Shown in pieces: positions 1 to 9,032 of a DNA stretch of 63,173 nt. The notes beneath the pieces were generated by a model. The model saw only the letters and a program-made list of their open reading frames with translations, did not search any database and was not told where the DNA came from. The stretch covers positions 1-63,173 of the forward strand of contig JBLMWU010000294.1 of NCBI GenBank assembly GCA_050257395.1. The letters are read 5' to 3'. The stretch comes from JAIRTY01 sp050257395. GTDB lineage: Bacteria; Actinomycetota; Actinomycetes; Streptosporangiales; Streptosporangiaceae. The first letter of the stretch is position 1. Every line of letters begins with the position of its first letter. A program made the position numbers and the translations under genes.

Positions 1-132
1 GCCCTGGATGCGGGCATGGAGATGCATGTCGTGTCGGCCGTCGTCATGTACCGCGGCGCTGCGCTTGATGCCTTCCAGAAGGTAGCCGGACTTGGCGGCG
101 ACCCGGCATGAGGCATGGTTGGGAATGCCCGG
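1..132 (-). pseudogene. C-terminal fragment of a GNAT acetyltransferase, 5' truncated, runs off left edge
   Basis: Read on the minus strand, this stretch encodes a segment with NHASCRVAAKSGYLLEG followed by an RSAAVHDDGRHDMHLHAR-like run. That is the C-terminal end of RimJ/RimL-type GNAT acetyltransferases (the N-x-A-S-x-R-V-A-x-K-x-G-F/Y acetyl-CoA region). The same frame meets a TAG stop at 180-178, and only about 45 codons lie between that stop and the window edge. The N-terminal two thirds of the fold is therefore missing. I infer a 5' deleted remnant. The true 3' end lies outside the window, so a frameshift upstream is the alternative. Confidence 0.6.
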
Positions 133-276
133 CCCTATCCCATTGTGCATGTGCTCTGCTGCATGATCATGCGCTCGCTAGCATGCTCGCTCGCGGCAAT
201 TGGGGCCCATGTCGCGGATCGGCCGACCTTGGGTGCTGAGGGCATGTGGTCCTGGGACTGGGCTGTTCTCTGGGTA

Positions 277-2424
277 TCAGCGCTGCCCGGTCCGATCCGT
301 TTCTGGAGCTGGGGATTGGCATTCGGTGAGGTATGGGCGTAGTTCGTCGGCGAGGCTGGGGTCCAGTTCGATGGCTTTGGTGAGGTCGGGCAGGGCGTCT
401 TGGGGTCGCCCGGCGGCCAGCAGCGTCTGGCCGCGTCCCGCCAGGGCGTCGACGTCGGCGGGGTCGAGGGCGAGGAGCCGGTTGTAGTCGGCCAGGGCCT
501 GGTCGTACCGCTGGAGCGCCTGGCACGCTTCGGCGCGGCAGCTGATGGCCCAGGTGTGGACGTCCAGCTCTATCGCGCGGTTGCAGTCGGCGACCGCTGC
601 CTCGGGCTGACCTGTGGCGAGATATACCTCGGCGCGGCCTGTCAGGGCCCCGTAGTCGTCTGGGTCCAGGCTGATTGCCTGGTTGTAGTCGGCGAGCGCC
701 TGCTCGTAGTGCTCGAGGGCGCGGTGAGCGCCGCCTCTGTGCGAGAAGGCGGCGGGATTGTCCGGTTCGAGGCACAGTGCCTGGTTGTAGTCGGCGAGCG
801 CCTGGTCATGCTGGCCCTGGGCCAGGTAGGACTGTCCGCGCAGCAGCAGCGGGAACGTCTGTCCCGGGTCGGCGTCGATGGCGGCAGTCAGATCGGTGAC
901 GGCCTCCTCGTGCCGTTCCATGAGCTGGTAGGTCAGGCCCCGGCCAATACAGTCCCTGGCCCTCCTGGCCGGGTCTGCGGGAAGCGCGATGGCCCGGGTG
1001 AACTCGGCGGCGGCTTCCTCGTAGCGATCGAGTTGCATGAGTGCCTCGGCGCGGCAGCTGGCGATGTCGTGGTCGCGTGGTTCCAGGCCGGCAGCACGCT
1101 CCAGGTCTGCGAGCGCCTCCTCGTGGCGTCCCAGCAAGAGCAGCGTCCGCCCGCGGCCCAGGAGCGCGAATATGTCGCCAAGATCGAGGTCAATGGCGGC
1201 GCTGAAATCCGCCAGGGCCTGCTCGGGCCGCCCGGCGAGCCGGTGCACGTCCCCGCGCCGGCCCAGCGCCCAGGCCGAGGGTTCCAGCTCGATTGCAGCG
1301 CTGAAATCGGCCAGCGCCTCCTCATCACGATCCGCGAGCCGGTGTGCCTCACCCCGGTAATTGACCGCCCACGCCCAGTCCGGGGCCACCTCGATCGCCC
1401 GGGTGAAGTCGGCCACCGCCTGGTCGTACTGACATAGCTGCATGTGGCACTCACCGCGGCCGCCGAGAGCCCAGTCCGCGTCAGGATTAAGGGCAAGGGC
1501 CCGGCTGTAGACCGCCGCTGCTTCCTCACAGCGGCCCAGAGCTTTCAGCGCCTCCGCGTGGCCGCCCAGGGCCCAGGCCGCGGAGGGATACAGCCCGACG
1601 GCTCTGCTGTACTCGGCCAGTGCCTCTTCCAAGCGGCCAAACTGAAGAAAGACCTCCCCGCGGACGCTGAGAGGCCACCCGATATCCGGGTTGCGGTCCA
1701 AGCGCCGCGCACAGTCGGCCAGCGCCTCGTCGAAGCGGCCGAGAGCCAGATACGCGCGGGCGCGCCTGCACAGCGCCCAGCCTGTGCCCGGCTCGGAGTC
1801 AAGCACCCGTGTGCAGGCCGCTACCTCTGCCTCAAACCGCTGTGGATCCGGCGGTACCGCATCCTGGTGCCCGCTGGCCTTGCCCCGCGCTGCCCGTTCC
1901 AGGGGATAGGCGAACGGAGAGGAGTGCATGCCGCTGGCGAACCAGACGCTGTCCGCCCGCGCCACGTCTAGGTCCACATCCCCCGCGAAGTCCGCCGCCT
2001 CCGTCGCCTCCCTGAACAGGTCATCAACCTCGGCCGGTCCAGGCGGCCACTCGGCGAACAGGCGAACCAGCACCGTGATACCTATCTCGGCGTGATTCAG
2101 CTCGCGGTCGATCTGCCCGATCAGCTCCAGTTCCCCCGAACCAATCCGGGTCAGCAACTCAGCCTCTCGCACCGGGAAGCCGGCCGTGGCGGCCTCTCCG
2201 TCACTGGCCGGGACAGCGCGCCGGACGAACCCGGCGACCTCGTCCGCGCCAGCCCCGGGCCCGAACCTCCGGCTGATCGCAGCCGCGAACAACGCGAACA
2301 TGAACCCCGGATTGCGGTAGAACGCCCACCGGACCGCCTCGCCCACCCCGGCACTACTGACCAGCGCAGCCCGCAGTCTGCTCACCGCCTCAGCCTTGAC
2401 CGCGCCGACGTTCTCTGCCGTCAC
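277..2424 (-). CDS. Tetratricopeptide-repeat protein with about 14 TPR units
   Basis: A 715-residue protein starts at GTG 2424 with a GGAGGA ribosome site 10 bases upstream. Residues 1 to about 195 form an N-terminal domain I do not recognise. From about residue 205 to the end there are about 14 consecutive 34-residue TPR units (pattern W-A-L-x-x-R-G-x-x-x-x-x-L-G-R-x-x-E-A-L-A-D-x-x-x-A-I-x-L-x-P). TPR solenoids bind peptides or scaffold complexes. No signal peptide or membrane segment is visible, so it is probably cytoplasmic. No partner gene lies beside it: the next gene downstream is a decayed GNAT fragment. Partner and substrate are unknown. Confidence 0.85.
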   Translation of the reverse strand: MTAENVGAVKAEAVSRLRAALVSSAGVGEAVRWAFYRNPGFMFALFAAAISRRFGPGAGADEVAGFVRRAVPASDGEAATAGFPVREAELLTRIGSGELELIGQIDRELNHAEIGITVLVRLFAEWPPGPAEVDDLFREATEAADFAGDVDLDVARADSVWFASGMHSSPFAYPLERAARGKASGHQDAVPPDPQRFEAEVAACTRVLDSEPGTGWALCRRARAYLALGRFDEALADCARRLDRNPDIGWPLSVRGEVFLQFGRLEEALAEYSRAVGLYPSAAWALGGHAEALKALGRCEEAAAVYSRALALNPDADWALGGRGECHMQLCQYDQAVADFTRAIEVAPDWAWAVNYRGEAHRLADRDEEALADFSAAIELEPSAWALGRRGDVHRLAGRPEQALADFSAAIDLDLGDIFALLGRGRTLLLLGRHEEALADLERAAGLEPRDHDIASCRAEALMQLDRYEEAAAEFTRAIALPADPARRARDCIGRGLTYQLMERHEEAVTDLTAAIDADPGQTFPLLLRGQSYLAQGQHDQALADYNQALCLEPDNPAAFSHRGGAHRALEHYEQALADYNQAISLDPDDYGALTGRAEVYLATGQPEAAVADCNRAIELDVHTWAISCRAEACQALQRYDQALADYNRLLALDPADVDALAGRGQTLLAAGRPQDALPDLTKAIELDPSLADELRPYLTECQSPAPETDRTGQR

Positions 2425-2645
2425 CGGACCGTGCTCCTCCAGTCAGACAGCCACCAGGCAGCAGCGCCCATGCCGCCAGGCCAGGGCCAACGCCTCTACC
2501 GGCAATCATCAACAGCCTCGGCCCGGCTGGCAACCGTATGACCTCGCCCTTCAGGCAAGGACGGCACCACCAGGCGGGACCAGTTCTTCCGGAGGAATCT
2601 CACGCAGGTCTGCCAGCGTTGTCGTCCTGGCGCCACGACGTCTGG

Positions 2646-3422
2646 TCACAGGATGTGGCGTGCCCGTCCAGGCGCCGCGCCCGGCTCGGCAAACCATTCC
2701 CATCCCAGCAGGAGCCCGAAGACCGGTGCTGGCAGCGCCGCCAGCAGCCGGAACACCTGGGCGGAGCGGCCGTTGCCGTGCAGCTGGGAGGCATGGCAGG
2801 CAAGTGCGCCGCGCTTGCGGGCGGCGTAGCGGCGCACATTCACCCGGTGCGTGATCGCGGCCCGGGGCGTGCCGAACTGGCGCATCTTCTCCCACTCATG
2901 CAGTGGCCGCAGGCGGGCAGCCGCCAGCAGCCGTGCCGCCCGGGCGGCCAGTTCCCGGGGGACGGTCGCCTCCAGCACCCGGGCGGTCCCTGCCAGGCGG
3001 GCGGCGAGCGCCCCGACCTGGTGCACGCGGATATGGTCGCGGTGCCCGTAGCCGCCGCCCGTGTCATAGCTGAGCAGCAGGTCGGCGGATTCCTCGCGCA
3101 GCAGCGCGGCCAGCCTGCCCGCTGCCTCGGTCAGATCCGCCCGCGCGAACCGCACCCGGCCCGGGGGATCGGGGTAGAGCACGGGGCCGTGCCCGCTGTC
3201 GGCATACCCGAGGTGGACCACCCGGGCAGCGCCCAGCACCGCGGCAGCGGCGCGCAGCTCATCCAGCCGGGCCCCGGCTGCATCGGCTACGGCGTGAACG
3301 ACCCCGTCGCAGGCCGTCACGATGACCACGCGGTGCCCCTCCGCGGCCAGCCGCGCCAGCGTCCCCCCAGTCAGCAGCGCCTCGTCATCCGGATGGGCAT
3401 GAAAGGCCACCACAGTCGCCAC
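2646..3422 (-). CDS. PIG-L/LmbE family Zn-dependent N-acetyl hydrolase
   Basis: About 258 residues. The N-terminal strand ends in the AHPDDE zinc motif (around residues 9-14), and a second metal motif GHRDHI lies near residue 135. Both are hallmarks of the PIG-L/LmbE fold, which removes N-acetyl groups from GlcNAc-type substrates; MshB and Mca belong here. The frame stays open upstream, but similarity begins at GTG 3422 (V-A-T-V-V-A-F-H-A-H-P-D-D), so I chose that start even though no good ribosome site is seen. It is divergent, with a 57-base gap, from a DinB-fold gene. Both families contain mycothiol-pathway members, but nothing here proves that role. Confidence 0.85.
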   Translation of the reverse strand: MATVVAFHAHPDDEALLTGGTLARLAAEGHRVVIVTACDGVVHAVADAAGARLDELRAAAAVLGAARVVHLGYADSGHGPVLYPDPPGRVRFARADLTEAAGRLAALLREESADLLLSYDTGGGYGHRDHIRVHQVGALAARLAGTARVLEATVPRELAARAARLLAAARLRPLHEWEKMRQFGTPRAAITHRVNVRRYAARKRGALACHASQLHGNGRSAQVFRLLAALPAPVFGLLLGWEWFAEPGAAPGRARHIL

Positions 3423-3479
3423 ATGGGCAATGCTCGCACGCTTGCACCCGCCGGGCTCTGTGCCTGAGGCGCCCGTGCC

Positions 3480-4094
3480 ATGCTGACAGCCATGATCGAT
3501 GGCTTCGCTAAGGAGCACCTTCACGACCATCTGCGCTGGGTACGCGAATCCCTCGTCTGGAAGCTCGACGGGCTGTCCGAGTACGACATCCGCCGCCCGC
3601 TGACGGCCACCGGGACCAATCTTCTCGGGCTGGTCAAGCACATAGCGGTGTGGGAGTCCAGGTACTTCGGCCTGGTCTTCAGCAGGCCGTTCCCTGAGTC
3701 TCTGCCCCGATGGGACGACGAGGCCGCGGAGGGAACTGACTTCTGGGCCACCGGGCACGAGACCCGCGAGGACATCGTGGGTCTCTACCGGCGTGTGTGG
3801 GAACACACGGACGCGACGATCAACGCCCTTGCCATCGACGCTCCAGGTTACGTGCCCTGGTGGGGCGCAGAAGTGAAGCTGTTTAACATCATGGTTCACA
3901 TACTCAGCGACACCACCCGTCATGCTGGCCACGCCGACATCTTGCGTGAGCGGCTCGACGGCGCAATCGGGATGAACGCCCAGGGCGCGTCCTCGGTTGA
4001 GGACGACAGCGCACTCTGGAAAGCCCGGCGGGCGGCGATCGAGCAGGCCGCCCGGGCCGCTGATCCCGCCAGCGCCCCATCGCAATCCCACTGA
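3480..4094 (+). CDS. DinB/DUF664 family protein (mycothiol-S-transferase-like fold)
   Basis: 204 residues. The sequence LVKHIAVWESRYF near residue 52 and HILSDTTRHAGHADILRE near residue 140 supply the three spaced histidines typical of DinB/DUF664 four-helix bundles. In actinobacteria several such proteins are divalent-metal, mycothiol-dependent transferases acting on toxic small molecules. A second ATG four codons in (3492) could also start translation. The last 25 residues are Ala/Ser rich and probably disordered. It is divergent from the PIG-L gene, which may share its promoter region. Substrate unknown. Confidence 0.85.
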   Translation: MLTAMIDGFAKEHLHDHLRWVRESLVWKLDGLSEYDIRRPLTATGTNLLGLVKHIAVWESRYFGLVFSRPFPESLPRWDDEAAEGTDFWATGHETREDIVGLYRRVWEHTDATINALAIDAPGYVPWWGAEVKLFNIMVHILSDTTRHAGHADILRERLDGAIGMNAQGASSVEDDSALWKARRAAIEQAARAADPASAPSQSH

Positions 4095-4385
4095 GTCAAT
4101 GCCCGGACCGCCAGCGCCCCCGGCTGGGACCTAGGGCTCCGGGGAAGGCGGGGAGAACGCAGGACTCCTTACCGGGCTGCTCGAAATGCAGGCCCTCATG
4201 GCTGTCCCCAGTCCGTCACCAGCCATCGCCCGTCTCGTTGCCGATGCAGGTAGACCCGCCAGAAGCTGTCCCGCTGGCTGGACGATAAGGACGGCGGTCC
4301 TCAATAGAGCCGGGGATTGCGGCGTTTTATCTTTGCTGGCGGACAGCTTGCCGGGGCGATTACAGGTGAGAGGTTCCTGGGCTTG

Positions 4386-5732
4386 TCACCGCGGAAGCGC
4401 GATCTCGGCCCAGGCCGCTTCCCACAATGTGCTCACGGTCACCCGGAGGCTCTTGCGGGCCGGGTCCACTGGCGGCCAGAACCAGAAGCTGCGGCTGCCC
4501 TCGTGGCCGGGGGAGATCTGCCCGCCGCCAGCCATGCCCTCGTGCTCGTCCCCGGCGTCATCGATGGCCCGCACCTGGAAGCAGGGCGTGATCATGGGCC
4601 AGTATTCCCCGTGCACCCAGGGGTGGCCGTACAACTGGATGCTCACCAGTTCCCCCTGGGCGGAGACGCTCTCGATCACCGCCGTGGCGTGCTCCAGGGG
4701 CAGCCGCACCGCCAGCCCGCGATGCTCCGCCGGCCGGAAGTCCACGGTGCCCGGCATGACGTCTGCGATTCCCCGGCGCTGAGCCGCCCGGCGGGCGCGG
4801 CGGCCCCACCGGTCGGCCAGCGGCGTGTGCCAGTCAGGCCCGCTGGCGGGGGACTCGCGCAGCAAGGTGCTCGTGACTGGCAATGCGCCCACTGCCAGCA
4901 GGCTGTCGGCCACGGTGGCGACGAGTTCGGCCGTATCCTCCGGGCCCGCCCAGGCCTCGTTTACCGGGATCTTCGTGACGGATGCGAGCGCCGCCAGGTA
5001 GCACTCCGCTGCGGTCGGCAACGGCGCGGCGCCCGTCCCCACCGGCACCTGGGCCGGGAGCGGCAGGGAGACCCGGGCTGATGCGGCTGCGCTCGCGGGA
5101 CTGAATTCGAGCCAGGCAGGCTTCCTGGCCGGGTCCAGGGCCACCTGCGCGTCGCCGTGCCACTCCTGCCGATCACGGCCACGGCCCCCGCCAGCTGACA
5201 CATCACCCCAGTCATAGGAATGCCCCATGCCGTCGGTGAGCGAGATCTCCGACAAGGCCTGCCGCATCGGCACATCCGGGGCGGGAAGATCCCCGCCCGG
5301 ATCGGGAGCGGTCGCATGGAAGCTCAGCCGCAATCCTGCTGCGGTCAGCTTCACCCACTCGAAGCACACGTCCGCGACCGAGGTAGGGCATTGCACCCCT
5401 GCCGCGGTCACCGACAGCGGGACCTCACGCAGCCGGGCGGGACCGGCGCTCCGGGCCTGCCAGTACTCGTGGGCACCCGGCCGGACCGTCAGTTCGCCGC
5501 TCGCAACCCCCCAGACGTTCCGGAAGCCCTTACGCTCCAGTGCCAGCCGCAACTCGGCCAAGATGGCCTCCGCCTGATGCTCCGGCAGCAGGCCCAGCAT
5601 CACGAACGCATTCGACGTCGCCATCAGGCCCAGCGAGAGAGGAAACAGCGGCCTGTCCCGCTCCGCCTGCCATAAGGCTTCGGCCGTCAGCGACCGAAGG
5701 TAAGCCTCCGGTTCCACCGGATCTGGCGCCAC
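4386..5732 (-). CDS. Hypothetical protein, 448 aa, no recognised domain
   Basis: A long minus-strand frame with normal codon usage and a plausible soluble composition: no signal peptide, no membrane helices. I recognise no catalytic motif. Trp/His-rich patches such as QLYGHPWVHGEYWPMITPCFQV near residue 360 and SRSFWFWPPVDPARKSLRVTVSTLWE near the C-terminus look like beta-sandwich strands rather than repeats. The annotated ATG 5732 lacks a clear ribosome site. It converges with the DinB gene across 291 bases in which I see no gene, only a weak CCCCGG/CCGGGG dyad. Function unknown. Confidence 0.65.
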   Translation of the reverse strand: MAPDPVEPEAYLRSLTAEALWQAERDRPLFPLSLGLMATSNAFVMLGLLPEHQAEAILAELRLALERKGFRNVWGVASGELTVRPGAHEYWQARSAGPARLREVPLSVTAAGVQCPTSVADVCFEWVKLTAAGLRLSFHATAPDPGGDLPAPDVPMRQALSEISLTDGMGHSYDWGDVSAGGGRGRDRQEWHGDAQVALDPARKPAWLEFSPASAAASARVSLPLPAQVPVGTGAAPLPTAAECYLAALASVTKIPVNEAWAGPEDTAELVATVADSLLAVGALPVTSTLLRESPASGPDWHTPLADRWGRRARRAAQRRGIADVMPGTVDFRPAEHRGLAVRLPLEHATAVIESVSAQGELVSIQLYGHPWVHGEYWPMITPCFQVRAIDDAGDEHEGMAGGGQISPGHEGSRSFWFWPPVDPARKSLRVTVSTLWEAAWAEIALPR

Positions 5733-5898
5733 TCAGCCAGTATGACCGGACACGTCTCCCCCCGTCGCCGTCGAACTGTCACCTGTTCCGCCGGGGCTGC
5801 GCCGCGGCGCCGCCGACGGCCGTCAGCAGGCTGAGATCGCTCCTCCTCGGCGACCAGGGCCGGATGGCGGGACGGGCTGGATCAGTACCGTACGGGCC

Positions 5899-6363
5899 AT
5901 GAACGTGCCGAGCCGGGAGCTGACCCCGGAAGACCTGGAACTGATCGACTTCGCGCGCACCATCGTGGATGCCAACAACGACGGCGAAGACGGGGTCCAC
6001 ACCATGGGTGCTGCCGTGCGCGGAGCCGACGGCAGGATGTACGGGGGCATCAACCTGTATCACTTCACCGGCGGGCCGTGCGCTGAGCTCGTGGCGCTCG
6101 CCCATGCCCGCGCATCGGGCGCCCGCGAGCTCGCCACGATCGTCGCGGTCGGAGACCGCGGCCGGGGTCCCGTCGGTCCCTGCGGGCGCGACCGCCAGGT
6201 CCTGTTCGACTACCACCCCAGGATCCGGGTCATCCTGCCCACCCCGGACGGCATCCGGAGCGTCCGGATCACGGACCTCATGCCGCTCGGCGCCGTCTGG
6301 AGCGCCACGGAGGGCACCCAGGGGTTCGACCCGGCCCTCTTCGAGGACGCCCCGGACAGCTAG
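5899..6363 (+). CDS. Cytidine/blasticidin-S deaminase-like protein with altered zinc motif
   Basis: 154 residues with the cytidine-deaminase fold. The first zinc/proton-shuttle motif is intact as GGPCAELVALAHA near residue 58 (Cys ligand and catalytic Glu). The second motif, normally P-C-x-x-C, reads GPCGRDRQV near residue 97, so one Cys ligand position is Asp. The family hydrolytically deaminates cytidine or related aminopyrimidines. The change may be a natural subfamily variant (Asp ligand) or may lower activity. It starts at ATG 5899 without a clear ribosome site and converges with the methyltransferase gene across 19 bases. Confidence 0.8.
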   Translation: MNVPSRELTPEDLELIDFARTIVDANNDGEDGVHTMGAAVRGADGRMYGGINLYHFTGGPCAELVALAHARASGARELATIVAVGDRGRGPVGPCGRDRQVLFDYHPRIRVILPTPDGIRSVRITDLMPLGAVWSATEGTQGFDPALFEDAPDS

Positions 6364-6382
6364 CCGCGCAGGACCGCTGACG

Positions 6383-7270
6383 TCATGGTGCGCTCTGCGG
6401 CTTGCGGGCCTCGATGAGGAAGCGGACGCTCGTGGCCGCGAACAGCCCCTCTGCCCCGATCCGCTCATGGAGCGCGCGCAGCCGGTCCCGGTAGGCCGCG
6501 ACGGTGAAGCCCGGCACGGTCCAGACGACCTTGCGGAGGAAGTGCACCACAGCCGCGATGTCGTAGAACTCCATGCGGCCGCGGAACTCCCGCAGATCCA
6601 CGACCGTGAGCCCGGCAGCCTGCGCGCCGAGCACCGACCATTTCGGGTCACGCGTCGGGCCGTCATCCTCCGGCTGCGGCCCCATCAGGAACTCGGTCAA
6701 CTCCGCCACCGACCGGTGGCCCACGTCCTGGGAGAAGTACGTGCCGCCCGGCTTCAGCACCCGGGCGACCTCGGCCCACGGCACGCACACCGGGTGCCGG
6801 CTCACCACCAGGTCGAAGGCCGCGCCGGGCAGCGGCAGGTCCCCGCATTCGTCCGCCACCGCCACCACCTGGGCACCGTGGGCCGCCAGGTTCCTGCGCG
6901 CCACCTCGATGTTCGGCAGCCAGGACTCGGTGGCGACCAGGGTCGGCGGGGCCGCCGGGATCGTCGCGAGCACCTCACCGCCGCCCGTCTGCAGGTCCAG
7001 CGCGGCCGCGCCGGGGACGCCCGCGAGCGCGGCCATCCGGGCGCCCATCATCCGCGCGTACCCCCACGGCGGGCGCTCCTCGCTGGCCCGGCCCTCGAAC
7101 CAGGAGAAATCCCAGCCGCCGGTGGGCACCGCGGCCCCTTCGGCCAGAAGTTCCCCGAAACTGGGCACGAGATGATTCTGCAGGCGTGCCCGTGCGTCCT
7201 CAAGTGGATATCGGGTCACGGGCCGGTCCAGCCCGGCCACGCTGCACAGCGGCAAGGAGAGCGCAGCCAT
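6383..7270 (-). CDS. Class I SAM-dependent methyltransferase
   Basis: 295 residues with Rossmann motifs in order. Motif I is LDLQTGGGE near residue 90, the acidic loop after strand beta-2 is VATESW, and the motif IV region is AFDLVVSRHPVCVPWAEVARVLKPGGTYFSQDVG. The GGGE instead of GxGxG is a common variant in ubiE-like methyltransferases. The extended N-terminus (WDFSWFEGRASEERPPWGY) and the C-terminal helical cap suggest a small-molecule substrate. It is divergent from the P-loop kinase gene over only 45 bases, so the two promoters overlap. Substrate unknown. Confidence 0.8.
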   Translation of the reverse strand: MAALSLPLCSVAGLDRPVTRYPLEDARARLQNHLVPSFGELLAEGAAVPTGGWDFSWFEGRASEERPPWGYARMMGARMAALAGVPGAAALDLQTGGGEVLATIPAAPPTLVATESWLPNIEVARRNLAAHGAQVVAVADECGDLPLPGAAFDLVVSRHPVCVPWAEVARVLKPGGTYFSQDVGHRSVAELTEFLMGPQPEDDGPTRDPKWSVLGAQAAGLTVVDLREFRGRMEFYDIAAVVHFLRKVVWTVPGFTVAAYRDRLRALHERIGAEGLFAATSVRFLIEARKPQSAP

Positions 7271-7315
7271 TTACGCGGAGTTCGCCAGAGCCGGTCACCC
7301 CGGCGACCCGGCGCC

Positions 7316-7807
7316 GTGAGGCGGGTCGTGGTCGTCGGCCCGGGCGCGGCCGGGAAATCGACGCTCGCCGCCGCGCTGGGGCAGATCACCGGGATCCCCG
7401 TCACCGAGCTCGACACCCTCTTCTGGCGGCCCGGCCTGGCAGCCACCCCGCCGGCGGAGTGGGCGGCCATCCAGGCCCGGCTGACCGGGCCGCCGTCGTG
7501 GATCCTCGACGGCGACCTTGGGCCCTACGACGTCATCGAGGTCCGGCTCCGCGCCGCGGACACGGTCGTGTTCCTGGACTTCTCCCTGCTGCGGTGCGCC
7601 TGGCGGGCGATCCGCCGCTCCCGGGAGAACGCGGCCTTCTGGCGGTGGCTGCTGACCTACCGGCGCCGCAGCCGGCCGCGGCTGCTGGCGGCCATCGCGG
7701 CCCACGCGCCCGGGGCCAGGGTGCACGTGCTCACTACCCCCCGCGCGGTCAGGCGGTTTCTCCGGCTTGCCCGCGGTCAGGCTGCATACGGGGCCGGACC
7801 GCGGTAG
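7316..7807 (+). CDS. P-loop nucleotide kinase-like protein (adenylate kinase / FlaR type)
   Basis: 163 residues from GTG 7316. Walker A is GPGAAGKST at residues 8-16. The following LDTLFWRPG and WILDGDLG segments match the topology-modulation/FlaR-like small kinases, in which the aspartate after the P-loop and the DG motif contact substrate. The C-terminus is Arg rich (FWRWLLTYRRRSRPR), as in that family. No experimental role is firmly assigned to these proteins. The frame is open far upstream, but the P-loop fixes the start, which lies 45 bases from the divergent methyltransferase. The next gene is 72 bases downstream in the same direction. Confidence 0.8.
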   Translation: MRRVVVVGPGAAGKSTLAAALGQITGIPVTELDTLFWRPGLAATPPAEWAAIQARLTGPPSWILDGDLGPYDVIEVRLRAADTVVFLDFSLLRCAWRAIRRSRENAAFWRWLLTYRRRSRPRLLAAIAAHAPGARVHVLTTPRAVRRFLRLARGQAAYGAGPR

Positions 7808-7879
7808 ACGGCGGCGCCGGCGTGGGGCGGTTCGTTCATTACAAAGCAAAATCCGGGAAGGCTGCTAAGGTCACGCTTC

Positions 7880-8848
7880 GTGACAGACGGGGCGGGCCCT
7901 CCTCCTGCCGGCGCGCCGTGGACGGCCGAAGTCGATGTCACGCCGCAGCTGGCGGCGGAGCTGATCCGCGGGCAGTTCCCGGAGCTGCCTGCCAGCCAGG
8001 TGAGCCTGCTGGAAACCGGCTGGGACAACACCGCGTTCCTGGTCGACGGGCAGTGGCTGTTCCGGTTCCCCCGCCGGGAGATCGCCCTGCCGGGGGTGCG
8101 GCGCGAGATCGCGGTGCTCCCCCGGCTGGCCGCGGTGCTGCCGCTGCCGATCCCCGACCCGCGGTTCACCGGCCGGCCGACGCCGCGCTATCCGTGGCCG
8201 TTCTTCGGGGCGAGGCTGCTGCCCGGGACGGAGTACGCGGACGCCGCGCTGCCGGAAGACCGGCGCGTGCGGACGGCGGCCGCGGTCGGCGGGTTCCTCC
8301 GGGTGCTGCACGATCCCGGCCTGGTCACCCTGGTGGACGGCGATGGCCTGCCGGTGGACCCGATGCGGCGGGCCACCCCCGGCATCCGGGCGGTCCGGGC
8401 GCGCGAGGTCGTGGAACGGCTGTCCCAGCAGGGGATCTGGTCGCCGGGCCGGGAGGTCAGCGGGCTGCTCGAGGAGGCCGCGCGGGCGCCGGCCGGCGCG
8501 GGCGGCGGGCCGGCCGGCGGCCCGTTCGTGGTCTGCCATGGCGATCTGCACCTGCGCCACCTGCTGGTGGACGGCGACGGCGCCGCGACCGGCGTCATCG
8601 ACTGGGGCGACCTGTGCCTGGGCGACCCGGCGGTGGACCTGATGATCGCCTATCTCGCGTTCGAGGGGGAGGCGCGCGCAGCGCTGCTGGCCGCCTACGG
8701 CGGGCCGGTCGGCGCTGAGCGGGAACTGGCCGCCCGCACCTGCGCCGTTTCGGTGGGGGTCGCCCTGCTGGAGTACGCGGCGGACGAGGGCCGCGCCGCG
8801 CTGGCGCGGGAAAGCATCGCGGGCCTGCGCCGGGCGGTGTCGGCCTGA
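7880..8848 (+). CDS. APH-family phosphotransferase
   Basis: 322 residues from GTG 7880. The N-lobe carries ETGWDNTAFLVDGQWLFRFPRR. The catalytic loop is CHGDLHLRHLLVD and the Mg-binding motif is IDWGDLCLGDPAVDL, the standard aminoglycoside phosphotransferase/choline-kinase fold. The Asn that usually ends the H-G-D-x5-N loop is His here; I believe this variant occurs in actinobacterial APH homologues. Such proteins phosphorylate antibiotics or metabolites, and the substrate cannot be read from sequence. It follows the small kinase by 72 bases and may be cotranscribed. Confidence 0.8.
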   Translation: MTDGAGPPPAGAPWTAEVDVTPQLAAELIRGQFPELPASQVSLLETGWDNTAFLVDGQWLFRFPRREIALPGVRREIAVLPRLAAVLPLPIPDPRFTGRPTPRYPWPFFGARLLPGTEYADAALPEDRRVRTAAAVGGFLRVLHDPGLVTLVDGDGLPVDPMRRATPGIRAVRAREVVERLSQQGIWSPGREVSGLLEEAARAPAGAGGGPAGGPFVVCHGDLHLRHLLVDGDGAATGVIDWGDLCLGDPAVDLMIAYLAFEGEARAALLAAYGGPVGAERELAARTCAVSVGVALLEYAADEGRAALARESIAGLRRAVSA

Positions 8849-9032
8849 GGAGCCCTCGCGTGGGCCAGGCGGGGATCCTGGCGTCCCACAAGCGTCGCGC
8901 GCCAGTCTCATTGTTGGCCGCGAGTTGGTCACGTTCATTGCGGTATACGGGGTTTTGACCTCATGATTACCCCGCACCGTCACCGCGCCGCCGATCAGCG
9001 ACCGGGGCGCAGACCATCGGGGAGCCATTCGC

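Noticed and set aside
2594..2620. GGAAT-N19-GTT, a near-SigR promoter
   Set aside because: It points along the plus strand into the 3' part of a minus-strand gene with no plus-strand gene downstream, and the spacer is 19 rather than the 18 seen at sigR.
2646..3422. Calling the PIG-L protein MshB (mycothiol biosynthesis)
   Set aside because: Shares AHPDDE and HxDH-type motifs with MshB but is shorter and lacks mycothiol-gene neighbours; a general family call is safer.
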